From assembly GCA_015056625.1 (NCBI GenBank), contig SVFY01000001.1, forward strand, positions 1-64,000: a stretch of DNA of 64,000 bases, written 5' to 3'. Under the pieces are notes generated by a model that ran no database searches, had not been told where the DNA came from, and saw only the letters and a program-made list of their open reading frames with translations. Positions 16,507-24,725 of this stretch are shown here, piece after piece. The translations under genes were made by a program, and so were the position numbers. This stretch comes from Butyrivibrio sp. Lineage in GTDB: Bacteria; Bacillota; Clostridia; Lachnospirales; Lachnospiraceae. The stretch's first letter is position 1, and every line of letters begins with the position of its first letter.

Positions 16507-16535
16507 ATTATACTACAGCGGCAGGGATTGTTCAA
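16507..16535 (-). promoter_or_regulatory. Sigma-A-type promoter of the 141-residue protein/zinc-ribbon pair
   Basis: On the minus strand a perfect TATAAT (16507-16512) and TTGAAC (16530-16535) are spaced by exactly 17 bp. The predicted start of transcription near 16500 leaves about 30 nt of leader with a strong ribosome site. Confidence 0.75.
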
Positions 16536-16605
16536 GTTTTAACAAGCCGTTATTCGCAATTTGATGCTTTTAGTATGTTTTCGGTTATCATTCACTGTTT
16601 TGATG

Positions 16606-18117
16606 TCATCTTTTCACCTGCTCAGAAAGTGATTCCTCCAAGAGCCTGGGATTCTCGATCAGAGTCTTCATAAGCCTGATTGAGCGGGCATAGTAGAAGC
16701 CGTCAGATATTCTCTCATCTATTGTAAATGCCAGATCAAGCTCTTTTTTCATGGTGACATTTCCGTCCTGATCGTGGTAAGGCTTGAACTTCTTGGTTCC
16801 TATTATAATAAAGATTGAATTGGTTCCCCAGTTCATCAGGTGGTGATATCCAATATCAAGGCCAAGGGATCCAAGGTTTGACAGCACTACAGAACACTGG
16901 TAAGGGTCTGTTGCTATAACAGAATGTGGCATCCAGCCGTGTCTGTCTAAAAACCTTGCTATAGCACCGATAAGGTGTTTACCCGGGATCTTCATAATAA
17001 AGTTCATGGCTTCGGTGGACTCATCGTCCTCCTTCTTGCAGAGAGCTATCTGCTCTCTTACTTTATGACTTATGGTGAAAAGAGTGTCCGTATCCTCTGC
17101 AACAATCCTTGCAAGAGTCTCATCTGCATCATCCCTGAACTCTTTTTTTACCGTAAAAGCTGCCGTGACACATCTTCTCTGGTACATGGTCTGGTTGGCG
17201 ATAAAACGGTTCATCTGAGGTCTTTGCCTTATGGTCCTGAGAGCCGCAGCTATAATTATGTCAAAGATAGCAATTCTTTCATCAGGGTGCTCTTTGTTAT
17301 AGTTTCTTATGTATTCCTCTGTACCTGCAATTTCCACTGAGAGCTTCATGTAGGCCTCATTGTCACATCTGTTTGGATACATCAGTGGCATAATGTAGTG
17401 CATGGAATCTATGTCTCTTATAAGCTCTCCGTCACGCCGATCTCCGATTCTTCTTTTTCCCAATTTAATATCCCTTCCAAATAAAACAATTTCCAGAAAC
17501 AAATAAAGTATAACTGCAGCACATACATCGATAAAGGAATGCTGCTTAACAAAACACACCGATATGCATATCATAAATGACCACAGGGCTAAGAGAACCT
17601 TTTTTATGAGCTTGTGATCTCTTGCTGCAAGATGCGCTGACAAAACAGCCAGGGTATATCCCACATGAAGCGACGGACAAACTCCCGTAGGTGTATCCAC
17701 CTTATAAATATACCCCAGAAGCCTTGTAAGAACGTTATCATGTGCAAAAGCTTCCGGCCTCATGTTCTGAACAGAGGGCCACAGGATATAAGTGATGACA
17801 GCTATTATCTGCATACCTACGATGAGCTTTTGCGCCCTGACAAAGCCCTTTATGTCATATAGCACAAAATAAAGGAGCGACAATACCATGAAAAAATACC
17901 AGGATACATAGAATATAACAAAATATTCATTGAAAGGTATCAGATCATCGATCCTGCTGTGGACCACGTGACAGCTGCTCTCCGGGATAAAATTCTCTGT
18001 CACGAGATACATGACAAGGTATCCTACCCACCCCAGCAGCAACAGTAAATGCCTGTATTCATTACTTGTAATATTGGATAGTCTTAGTTTTCTATAATCA
18101 ACAACCGGTTTTTTCAT
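16606..18117 (-). CDS. PAP2-type phosphatase / E2-like acyltransferase fusion membrane protein
   Basis: The N-terminal half of this 503-residue protein has about six membrane segments with PAP2 signatures: an Arg-Pro at 120-121, CPSLHVGY (around 148) and VKQHSFIDV (around 190), as in lipid phosphatases and inositol-phosphotransferases. Residues about 225-503 resemble the catalytic domain of 2-oxoacid dehydrogenase E2/chloramphenicol acetyltransferases, including the C-terminal RLMKTLIENPRLLE. The catalytic motif DHRxxDG is changed to DERISDG (467-473), so the acyl-transfer His is missing. Its ATG overlaps the stop of the PlsC-like gene (TAATG), indicating translational coupling. A role in membrane lipid or glycolipid processing is inferred. 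Confidence 0.75.
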   Translation of the reverse strand: MKKPVVDYRKLRLSNITSNEYRHLLLLLGWVGYLVMYLVTENFIPESSCHVVHSRIDDLIPFNEYFVIFYVSWYFFMVLSLLYFVLYDIKGFVRAQKLIVGMQIIAVITYILWPSVQNMRPEAFAHDNVLTRLLGYIYKVDTPTGVCPSLHVGYTLAVLSAHLAARDHKLIKKVLLALWSFMICISVCFVKQHSFIDVCAAVILYLFLEIVLFGRDIKLGKRRIGDRRDGELIRDIDSMHYIMPLMYPNRCDNEAYMKLSVEIAGTEEYIRNYNKEHPDERIAIFDIIIAAALRTIRQRPQMNRFIANQTMYQRRCVTAAFTVKKEFRDDADETLARIVAEDTDTLFTISHKVREQIALCKKEDDESTEAMNFIMKIPGKHLIGAIARFLDRHGWMPHSVIATDPYQCSVVLSNLGSLGLDIGYHHLMNWGTNSIFIIIGTKKFKPYHDQDGNVTMKKELDLAFTIDERISDGFYYARSIRLMKTLIENPRLLEESLSEQVKR

Positions 18118-18875
18118 TATAATCTTTCATTAAACGGATAATCTTTTTTTGAAACATTGGGGTAAGGCACCACCCGGTGTCTTGGCTGGGCGTAAGCAAG
18201 CTCCGATATGCTCTCCTGAAGGTACTTACATATCCTCTCAGCTTCATCTTTTTGGGAAGCCTTAGGGTCGTACATTATGGGCTTTCCAAATACCAGCTTG
18301 TGAAGTCCGGGGCAGACATACATAGGCACAAAAGGGACAGGCTCTTTATACTGTCTGTAGTAGTACTTGGCCACATGGACAAACCCCCTCTGAAACTCAT
18401 GAACTATATTGTTATATTCTGTGTAGTCCTCAGGAAAAATAACAATCATAGCTCCCTCTTTAAGCTTGTCGCAGGATAGCTGAAAGGTCTTCATGACGCG
18501 CTTATCCCTGTAAACAGGCAGTGTATCTGCATTAGTAAAAATAATCTCCGCAAGGCCCGGGATTATATATGAAAAGAGCCTATAAAAAGGCCTTAGGAGA
18601 GCCGGCTTTTTTGACCAGAAATCCTTGTAGGCATAGTCTGCAACCCGCTCTCTTTCCATCATCTCAGAAATACACCAGGTGTAGTGTTTCCTGGGAAAAT
18701 AAAGCTCTGCTGCAATAGGGCCATAGGCCTGGGAGTGATTGCCAACAACTATTGCAGGCCCGTCAGGAAGGTTCTCGCCTTTTTCTGTCTGATATGCAGG
18801 TATCACAATGGATACTATCTTCCTTGCTATCCTGTACACTATGTGTTTCAATTTCCACCTCCGGATGGGATTCAT
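18117..18875 (-). CDS. PlsC-like lysophospholipid acyltransferase family protein
   Basis: The 252-residue protein resembles 1-acylglycerol-3-phosphate acyltransferases: block I reads VVGNHSQAYGP and block III VIFPEDYTEYNNIVHEFQRGFVHVA, with a proline block PVPFVPMYV. The canonical HxxxxD is HSQAYG here, so the catalytic Asp is replaced by Gly, which questions classical activity. A start at ATG 18875 lacks a properly spaced ribosome site; a TTG at 18851 has GGAGG 6 nt upstream and may be the true start (eight residues shorter). It is coupled to the PAP2/E2-like gene downstream. Confidence 0.75.
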   Translation of the reverse strand: MNPIRRWKLKHIVYRIARKIVSIVIPAYQTEKGENLPDGPAIVVGNHSQAYGPIAAELYFPRKHYTWCISEMMERERVADYAYKDFWSKKPALLRPFYRLFSYIIPGLAEIIFTNADTLPVYRDKRVMKTFQLSCDKLKEGAMIVIFPEDYTEYNNIVHEFQRGFVHVAKYYYRQYKEPVPFVPMYVCPGLHKLVFGKPIMYDPKASQKDEAERICKYLQESISELAYAQPRHRVVPYPNVSKKDYPFNERL

Positions 18876-18907
18876 TCCCCAAAGTAAGAGTATAACCTAT
18901 TTTAAAG

Positions 18908-18953
18908 AAAAAAGCAGATGCTGAGAAGTAAATCTTTCTCAACGCCTGCTTTT
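18908..18953. terminator. Orphan terminator-like hairpin between divergent genes
   Basis: The stem pairs 18911-18917 with 18946-18952 and 18922-18927 with 18936-18941 across a small internal loop. T-rich tracts flank it on both strands (six T on the minus strand). No gene ends here on either strand, so it may be an attenuator of the PlsC-like operon or the end of a small RNA. Confidence 0.45.
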
Positions 18954-19003
18954 CTTCCTTATACGAATGAAAAATAGTAGGGGAAATTTTTTTGATTTAT
19001 GAC

Positions 19004-19009
19004 TATAAT
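19004..19009 (+). promoter_or_regulatory. -10 element of the small 65-residue gene
   Basis: A perfect TATAAT lies 35 nt before the ATG at 19044. No good -35 is visible. Its position means an in-frame ATG at 18999 would be upstream of the transcript start. Confidence 0.45.
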
Positions 19010-19043
19010 AGGAAAAGAAAAACATGTTTGGGAGAGCCAGGTT

Positions 19044-19241
19044 ATGAATATTCATCTTTGCAAAGGGGACGAGACTTTAGAACAGGCCCTACAATATGTC
19101 AATGAACACGACAAAGAAAATAAAAAATATACCTTTGATAAGGAGTCTGACAGATGCTACATAGGAGATGATGCCTTTGTATCAGCGCCTGTACTTATCA
19201 ATTACAAGAATACCTACTACGCACTTCACGAAGTAGAATGA
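19044..19241 (+). CDS. Small protein of unknown function
   Basis: This 65-residue acidic, soluble protein (MNIHLCKGDETLEQALQYVNEHDK...) has no recognisable motif, signal peptide or membrane segment. The start at 19044 is chosen because GGGAG lies 9 nt upstream and the TATAAT at 19004 predicts transcription from about 19016; an ATG at 18999 would lie before that point. It is one of only two plus-strand genes and is bounded by its own -10 element and a terminator, so it appears to be a real monocistronic gene. No function is assigned. Confidence 0.65.
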   Translation: MNIHLCKGDETLEQALQYVNEHDKENKKYTFDKESDRCYIGDDAFVSAPVLINYKNTYYALHEVE

Positions 19242-19257
19242 TCAGGTGCGCAAACAA

Positions 19258-19287
19258 AGAGAGACGGTATGAGCCGTCTCTATCTTT
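19258..19287 (+). terminator. Terminator of the 65-residue gene
   Basis: An 8-bp perfect stem (19260-19267 with 19274-19281, loop TATGAG) is followed by TATCTTTTCT. It may also stop the converging minus-strand operon ending at 19301. Confidence 0.8.
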
Positions 19288-19300
19288 TCTCATTCATGTA

Positions 19301-19876
19301 TTACTGTATATCCTCTATTAGTCTTCTCTTGCCACCTATAGATTCATAGACAAAGATCTCGCAGTTTTTGGGCCTTGGGCGCCAGATGATACCGCTCTTT
19401 TTATTTTCAAGATACCCTCTTATGGGTCTGATGATACCACCATGACAGGCTACCAGTACATTCTCGTAGTCCTTCTTTTCAAGGTCTTCAATAAAGGATG
19501 CTGTCCTCTCACGCATCTGTTTAATAGTCTCAACCCCCTTAGGTGCCGGGAATATCTCTGGCATGGACCAGTATGCGATCATCCTTGGTCCTGTGGCAAA
19601 ATAGCCCATAAGCTCATACTTGCCAAAATCTGCCTCAATGATCCTCTCATCAGTTATGATCTGATCCTCACTGACATTACCAATGATGGACGCTGTCTTC
19701 ACCGCCCTTATAAGGGGACTTGAATATACCGCGTCAAACTTAATATCCCCAAGCTGTTTTCTTCTCTCGGTAGCCTGGGCTATTCCAACTTCGTTAAGGG
19801 GGATATCACTTCTGCCCTGCATCATTCTCTTTTTGTTATAGTCAGTCTGTCCATGTCTTGTAAGATATATCTTCAT
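19301..19876 (-). CDS. Histidine phosphatase family protein (phosphoglycerate-mutase-like)
   Basis: The 191-residue protein opens with the catalytic motif YLTRHGQTDYN and has the second histidine in VACHGGIIR, with the acidic EADFGKYE between them. This is the cofactor-dependent mutase/phosphatase superfamily, whose members act on sugar phosphates, alpha-ribazole phosphate or nucleotides; the substrate cannot be told. Its start overlaps the rsgA stop by 4 nt (ATGA), so it is translationally coupled as last gene of the cluster. In other Firmicutes rpe and thiN usually follow rsgA. Confidence 0.88.
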   Translation of the reverse strand: MKIYLTRHGQTDYNKKRMMQGRSDIPLNEVGIAQATERRKQLGDIKFDAVYSSPLIRAVKTASIIGNVSEDQIITDERIIEADFGKYELMGYFATGPRMIAYWSMPEIFPAPKGVETIKQMRERTASFIEDLEKKDYENVLVACHGGIIRPIRGYLENKKSGIIWRPRPKNCEIFVYESIGGKRRLIEDIQ

Positions 19877-20790
19877 CTCTTTTTCCCTTTTGAGTAATCT
19901 GGTCTCATTCCCTTAAGCTCAGAATAGATAACCTTGTAGTTGTCGTATCTGACCTTTGAAACTTTTCCTTCATTTACTGCGTTCTTGACGCCGCAGTCTG
20001 GCTCAGCTATATGTGAGCAGCCTCCAAACCTGCATTCCGGTTCATATTCTACAAACTCAGGATAATAATTCATAAGAGAATCCGTATTTACATCCCGAAG
20101 CTCCAATGAAGTAAATCCAGGAGTGTCTATTATGAAGGTCTCTCCCTCATCATCTGTAAGCTCTTTTACCAAAAAGAGCTCTGAATGCCTTGTAGTGTTC
20201 TTGCCTCTGTCGATCTTTTTTGAAAGCTCTCCTGTCTGCATGCTGGCATCAGGTACAAGCTTATTTAAAAGAGATGACTTGCCAACGCCGCTTGGTCCTG
20301 CAAGGGTTGAAGTTTTGCCCTTTAAAAGAGCCTTAAGCTCATCAAGGCCGCGTTCCTCCTTTACGCTAATGAAAAGTACCTGGTATCCACACTTTTCATA
20401 TGCGTCGTAAAGCTCCTGCTGTTCCTCCCCCGTTGCTATATCCTGCTTGTTAAAGCAGATGATAACCGGAAGCCCCACCTGCCTCATGGAGATAAGGAAC
20501 TTATCAAGAAGGTTGTAATTGGGGTTTGGCTTAACAATGGCAAACAAAATAACCGCCTGGTCTACATTGGCAACAGGCGGTCTTATAAGCGTATTGGTCC
20601 TTGGCAGGATCTTTACAAGATTGCCCTGCCTCTGGTCCTCATCTATTATTTCAATCTCAACATTATCGCCTACTATTGGTTTTATACCATCTTTGCGAAA
20701 GATCCCCTTGGCCTTGCATTCATAGACTAATGGCCCTTTGACCTCCACATAGTAAAACCCGGCGATACCCTTGACTATCCTTCCCTGCAT
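19873..20790 (-). CDS. rsgA: Ribosome small-subunit-dependent GTPase A
   Basis: RsgA is a late 30S assembly factor whose GTPase is stimulated by the ribosome. The 305-residue protein has the N-terminal OB fold, then circularly permuted GTPase motifs in the order NKQD (G4), GPSGVGKSSLLN (G1), DTPGF (G3), and a C-terminal zinc finger CRFGGCSHIAEPDCGVKNAV. Length and order match the family. It starts directly after prkC, the standard order in Firmicutes. In several Gram-positive bacteria PrkC phosphorylates RsgA, so functional coupling is plausible. Confidence 0.96.
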   Translation of the reverse strand: MQGRIVKGIAGFYYVEVKGPLVYECKAKGIFRKDGIKPIVGDNVEIEIIDEDQRQGNLVKILPRTNTLIRPPVANVDQAVILFAIVKPNPNYNLLDKFLISMRQVGLPVIICFNKQDIATGEEQQELYDAYEKCGYQVLFISVKEERGLDELKALLKGKTSTLAGPSGVGKSSLLNKLVPDASMQTGELSKKIDRGKNTTRHSELFLVKELTDDEGETFIIDTPGFTSLELRDVNTDSLMNYYPEFVEYEPECRFGGCSHIAEPDCGVKNAVNEGKVSKVRYDNYKVIYSELKGMRPDYSKGKKR

Positions 20791-20796
20791 AAAGGG

Positions 20797-22836
20797 TTAA
20801 TTCTCCTGAGTAAATGTCACTGCTCTGGTTACTGTGTACTCGATGCTGTCTCCACCAGTTGTTTCCCCTGTATCAGGATTGGTGGTGGTTGGAGTTGTTG
20901 CAGTATAAACAAAAGTGATGGTTCCTGTAGGTGCTGTAATACCCTTATAGGTGCCCTGAACAGGGAAATCAGATGTTGTGGTGCTAAGAAGTGTGGTGCC
21001 ATCTGAAGTCACCAGAGTAACCTTAACAGGAATGCCATAATTGTAGTTCTCGCCTTCAGTAGGTGCTGAAATATCGGCGTTATAGCTGTATGTAACACTT
21101 GCAGGGCCTGTTGAGAGTTCCATGTTTATCTTGGTACCCTCTGATACTGACGTGCCAAAGGCAATGCTCTGGGCACAGATCTTACCTGTAAGATTGGCAT
21201 CCTCGTTGGATGTCTGAACGATGGTCCCCTGCTGAAGTCCTGCCTCAACAAGAGCGATAACTGCGTCCTCTTCTGTCATGCCAATAACATTGGGAACTGT
21301 AACCTGTCCCTCTGATACTGCTGTTGAAACCTCGGTTGTTGCTGCAGCCTTGCTGTAGTTTGAGCCATCGCTGATGTAAACCTTGATGGTTGATCCGCTC
21401 TTTGCTCTCTCCCCTGCAGAAGGAGAAGTTGAAACTACTGTATCCTTGGCAGCTGTATTCTTGGAATCTGCCTCTTTGCTGACCTTAAAGCCCTTATCAT
21501 CCTGAAGGATCGAAACGGCCTCTGCGTATGTCTTACCAGTAACATCGGGGATCTGTATGCCATCTGCATTGTCCCCTGAATCTGCTGTGATGGACTGTGC
21601 TGCGCTTCCATCCTGTGAAGCTTCATCAGATGCGCCAAACAGCCCAAGGCTTCTTCCAATAAGAAGCAATACTATAAATCCAACAAGTGCAGCTGAAATG
21701 ATGGCCATAATGATGGTCATCTTCTCAATCTTGCTGCCACCCTGATTGGATGAAGAAGAACTGCGGCGGTTCCTGTTTCGCGGCCTGTCGTAGTCATATA
21801 GGTCATCCATCTCGTCGTAGTCAGATCTCTTTTTCCTGCGGCCGCTGTCATAATCATCATAGTGGTCGTCCTCATCGTACTCGCCCATGACGTCAGCCTT
21901 AAGTCTCATCTGCTCAGTGTCAGATAATCTCTCTTTTTCTTCGTCAAGCTCTTCCTGGGAAGCGACTCTGGTAGCGCCCTCTTCATCAGGATCTACAAGA
22001 TTAACAAAATCTTTATCAGGAGTTATAAGTGATCTCTTAAGGTCTGCAATAAGCTCAGCAGCGCTCTGATAACGTCTGTCCGGGCTCTTCTGGCAGCACT
22101 TAAGGACGATCTTCTCAACACTTATAGGGATTTCAGGATTGTACTCAACAGGGCTTGGAAGGTCTTCCTGAATGTGCTTGATGGCAATGGCAACAGTTGT
22201 ATCGCCATTAAAAGGAACTCTTCCTGTGAGCATTTCAAACAGTGTGATACCCAGTGAATAGATATCACTCTTGGCGTCGCTGTAGCCGCCTCTTGCCTGC
22301 TCAGGTGATGTGTAGTGAACTGATCCCATGACATTGGAAGTTATGGTGTTGCTGGTAGCTGCCTTGGCAATACCAAAGTCTGTTACCTTAACCTTGCCTT
22401 CCTTGCTGATCATAATGTTCTGAGGCTTGATATCCCTGTGGATAATGCCGTTGTTGTGGGCAGCCTCAAGCCCCATTGCAACCTGGATTGCAATGCTGAC
22501 AGCCTCTTTTACTGAGAGACGGGATTTCTTTTCAATATATTTCTTAAGTGTGATGCCATCAACCAGCTCCATTACTATGTAGTTGATGCCATCCTCGTCG
22601 CCAACGTCATAGACATTAACAGTGTTTGGATGCAGAAGTCCTGCTGTGGACTGAGCCTCCACGCGGAACTTGGACACGAAGTTCTCATTCTCAGAAAACT
22701 CCTGCTTAAGCACCTTCACTGCCACAAGCCTGTTTAATTTATGATCTTTTGCCTTATATACATCGGACATTCCGCCGGTGCCGATCTTTTCAAGCACCTC
22801 ATAGCGATCTCCGATCACCATCCCTATCTTAACCAT
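20797..22836 (-). CDS. prkC: Membrane Ser/Thr protein kinase with PASTA domains (PrkC/StkP type)
   Basis: This 679-residue Hanks-type kinase senses cell-wall fragments and controls cell-wall and translation proteins. The kinase domain (1-270) has GTGGMSDVYKA, the HRDIKPQN catalytic loop and DFGIAK. A low-complexity acidic/basic linker and one TM helix (about 375-400) precede two PASTA repeats, IPDVTGKTYAEAV and VPNVIGMTEEDAV, followed by a threonine-rich extracellular tail of about 120 residues. Many family members have three or four PASTA units, so two is on the low side. GGAGG lies 5 nt before the ATG. The gene overlaps stp by 8 nt. Confidence 0.95.
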   Translation of the reverse strand: MVKIGMVIGDRYEVLEKIGTGGMSDVYKAKDHKLNRLVAVKVLKQEFSENENFVSKFRVEAQSTAGLLHPNTVNVYDVGDEDGINYIVMELVDGITLKKYIEKKSRLSVKEAVSIAIQVAMGLEAAHNNGIIHRDIKPQNIMISKEGKVKVTDFGIAKAATSNTITSNVMGSVHYTSPEQARGGYSDAKSDIYSLGITLFEMLTGRVPFNGDTTVAIAIKHIQEDLPSPVEYNPEIPISVEKIVLKCCQKSPDRRYQSAAELIADLKRSLITPDKDFVNLVDPDEEGATRVASQEELDEEKERLSDTEQMRLKADVMGEYDEDDHYDDYDSGRRKKRSDYDEMDDLYDYDRPRNRNRRSSSSSNQGGSKIEKMTIIMAIISAALVGFIVLLLIGRSLGLFGASDEASQDGSAAQSITADSGDNADGIQIPDVTGKTYAEAVSILQDDKGFKVSKEADSKNTAAKDTVVSTSPSAGERAKSGSTIKVYISDGSNYSKAAATTEVSTAVSEGQVTVPNVIGMTEEDAVIALVEAGLQQGTIVQTSNEDANLTGKICAQSIAFGTSVSEGTKINMELSTGPASVTYSYNADISAPTEGENYNYGIPVKVTLVTSDGTTLLSTTTSDFPVQGTYKGITAPTGTITFVYTATTPTTTNPDTGETTGGDSIEYTVTRAVTFTQEN

Positions 22837-23590
22837 CTATTCCTCCATCGCGCGGGGTCTCTTCTGCAAAGGGCTCGATCAGAATAACTGCAATGTTGTC
22901 CTTGCCGCCATTGTTGTTGGCAGCCACAACCAGCTTTTGAGCCTTCTCAACTATATCCCTCTGGCCGCTTACTATCATGCGGATCTCTTCATCCTCAAGC
23001 ATGTTTGTAAGACCGTCAGAACACAGAAGGACCATGTCCCCACGATTTAACTCCACATTAAAAAAGTCGATGTCTACTGTTTCAGTGGCACCGATTGCCC
23101 TAGTGATTATATTTTTATCCAGATGAGTCCTTGCGGTCTCTCTGTCAATACCACCCATTCTGACCATCTCTTCCACCAGGGAGTGATCCCTTGTGATCTG
23201 AGTGATCTTGTCATTTATCACGTAGAGTCTTGAATCTCCTACGTTGGCAACCTGCAGATATCTTCCAAGAACTGTGCATGCCACAACTGTGGTGCCCATT
23301 CCAAAAAGTTCCTCATTCTCTGCTGCCTTTTCGCGAAGCTTGCGGTTGGCAATCTTGATGGCGTTTTCCAAGATCCTTACAGGGCTCTTTTCAAAGCTCT
23401 TTTCAATCTCTTCAACCATTGTGTCTACAGTAAATCTTGAAGCATAGTCGCCTGCGTTGTGGCCACCCATGCCGTCAGCAACAATGAACACGTTGGAGAG
23501 ATTGCCAATCTTCCTGTCAGAAGAAAAGACATAATCCTGATTCAGTTTTCTCTTTTTTCCGATGTCGGTAATGGAAAAAGTCTTAAGCAA
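22829..23590 (-). CDS. stp: PP2C-type Ser/Thr phosphatase (PrpC/Stp)
   Basis: The 253-residue enzyme dephosphorylates PrkC and its targets. Metal-binding motifs are visible: NQDYVFSS near the N-terminus, VADGMGGHNAG, LLCSDGLTNML and GGKDNIAVI. The start is TTG at 23590 with GGAGG 6 nt upstream. It overlaps prkC by 8 nt, giving matched expression of kinase and phosphatase, the standard arrangement. Confidence 0.95.
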   Translation of the reverse strand: MLKTFSITDIGKKRKLNQDYVFSSDRKIGNLSNVFIVADGMGGHNAGDYASRFTVDTMVEEIEKSFEKSPVRILENAIKIANRKLREKAAENEELFGMGTTVVACTVLGRYLQVANVGDSRLYVINDKITQITRDHSLVEEMVRMGGIDRETARTHLDKNIITRAIGATETVDIDFFNVELNRGDMVLLCSDGLTNMLEDEEIRMIVSGQRDIVEKAQKLVVAANNNGGKDNIAVILIEPFAEETPRDGGIDG

Positions 23591-23644
23591 AATTGCCTCC
23601 TGGTGGTACCTCTAAATTTCATCACGGAAAAAAAGCAGGTGGTC

Positions 23645-24709
23645 CTATTTTCCTTGTAAATGGCGCCTTCGCAACTGCCCGCAGGCTCCATCAATATCCC
23701 TGCCCATTTCTCTTCTAATAGTAACATTTATTCGGCTTTTTTCAAGTTTATTTTTGAATGCTACAGCCCCAGAGCGGTCTGTGGGCTTAAAGTCTCTCTC
23801 TTTGATGGGGTTCACCGGAATAAGGTTAACAACTGCGTTAAGCCCTGACAAAAGAGCTGACAACTCTCTTGCATCTTCCTCGGTGTCATTAACTCCCGCA
23901 ACCAGTGAATACTCAAAGGTAAGCTGTCGACCTGTCTTTTCAAAATACACTTTGCATGCATCCAGAACCTCACTGATGCTGTATTTATTAGCTATTGGCA
24001 TTAGTTCTTTTCGCTTTTTATCATTGGATGCGTGAAGGGAAAGCGCAAGATTAATAGAGAGTCTTTCATCTGCCAGTCTCAAAATATTGGGAACTATTCC
24101 GCAGGTTGAAACTGTAAGGTTTCTCTGCCCCAAGTTCATTCCGTTTTCATCGGTGAGAAGGCGGATGAATTTAAGGAGATTGTCGTAGTTATCAAGAGGC
24201 TCTCCGCTTCCCATAACAACAACTCTTCCAATCTTTTCTCCAGTGTATCTTGCAATGGAATAGATCTGATCCAGCATCTCTGAAGGCAGGAGGTTTCTTA
24301 CAACGCCGTCAAGTGTAGATGCGCAGAACTTGCATCCCATGCGGCATCCCACCTGGGATGAAATGCAGATGCTGACTCCGAATCTGTACTTCATAAAAAC
24401 GCTCTCAATGACGTTTCCGTCTGAGAGTGCAAAAAGAAATTTCTTGGTCTCATCGATGTGAGACTCCTGTACCTCAACTACTTCAAGGCTTGTAAAAGAA
24501 AAGTCCCTGGCCAGCTTCTCCTTAAGGGACTTGGGGATATTGGTCATTTCATCATATCCCGCTGCCTGCTTGACATGGAGCCACTCATAGAGCTGTTTTG
24601 CCCTGAAAGCAGGCTCATTCATGTCCTTTATGCATTCCTTAAGTTCATCAATATCGAGGGACTTTAAGTCTATTTTATTGTCTGTTGCTAAAATATATTC
24701 TTTTTCCAT
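23645..24709 (-). CDS. rlmN: 23S rRNA (adenine-2503-C2) methyltransferase / tRNA A37 (dual-specificity) RlmN
   Basis: RlmN is a radical-SAM enzyme that methylates C2 of A2503 in 23S rRNA and of A37 in some tRNAs. The 354-residue protein has the cluster motif CRMGCKFC, the preceding ISSQVG, the GSGEPLDN loop, and the C-terminal catalytic Cys in GACGQLR; the second methylating Cys is in the SVSTCG-like segment VSTCGIVPN. Length matches the family. It sits upstream of stp as in most Clostridia, but an FtsX-type permease gene separates it from rsmB. Confidence 0.96.
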   Translation of the reverse strand: MEKEYILATDNKIDLKSLDIDELKECIKDMNEPAFRAKQLYEWLHVKQAAGYDEMTNIPKSLKEKLARDFSFTSLEVVEVQESHIDETKKFLFALSDGNVIESVFMKYRFGVSICISSQVGCRMGCKFCASTLDGVVRNLLPSEMLDQIYSIARYTGEKIGRVVVMGSGEPLDNYDNLLKFIRLLTDENGMNLGQRNLTVSTCGIVPNILRLADERLSINLALSLHASNDKKRKELMPIANKYSISEVLDACKVYFEKTGRQLTFEYSLVAGVNDTEEDARELSALLSGLNAVVNLIPVNPIKERDFKPTDRSGAVAFKNKLEKSRINVTIRREMGRDIDGACGQLRRRHLQGK

Positions 24710-24725
24710 AAGTTAATACTGATCA

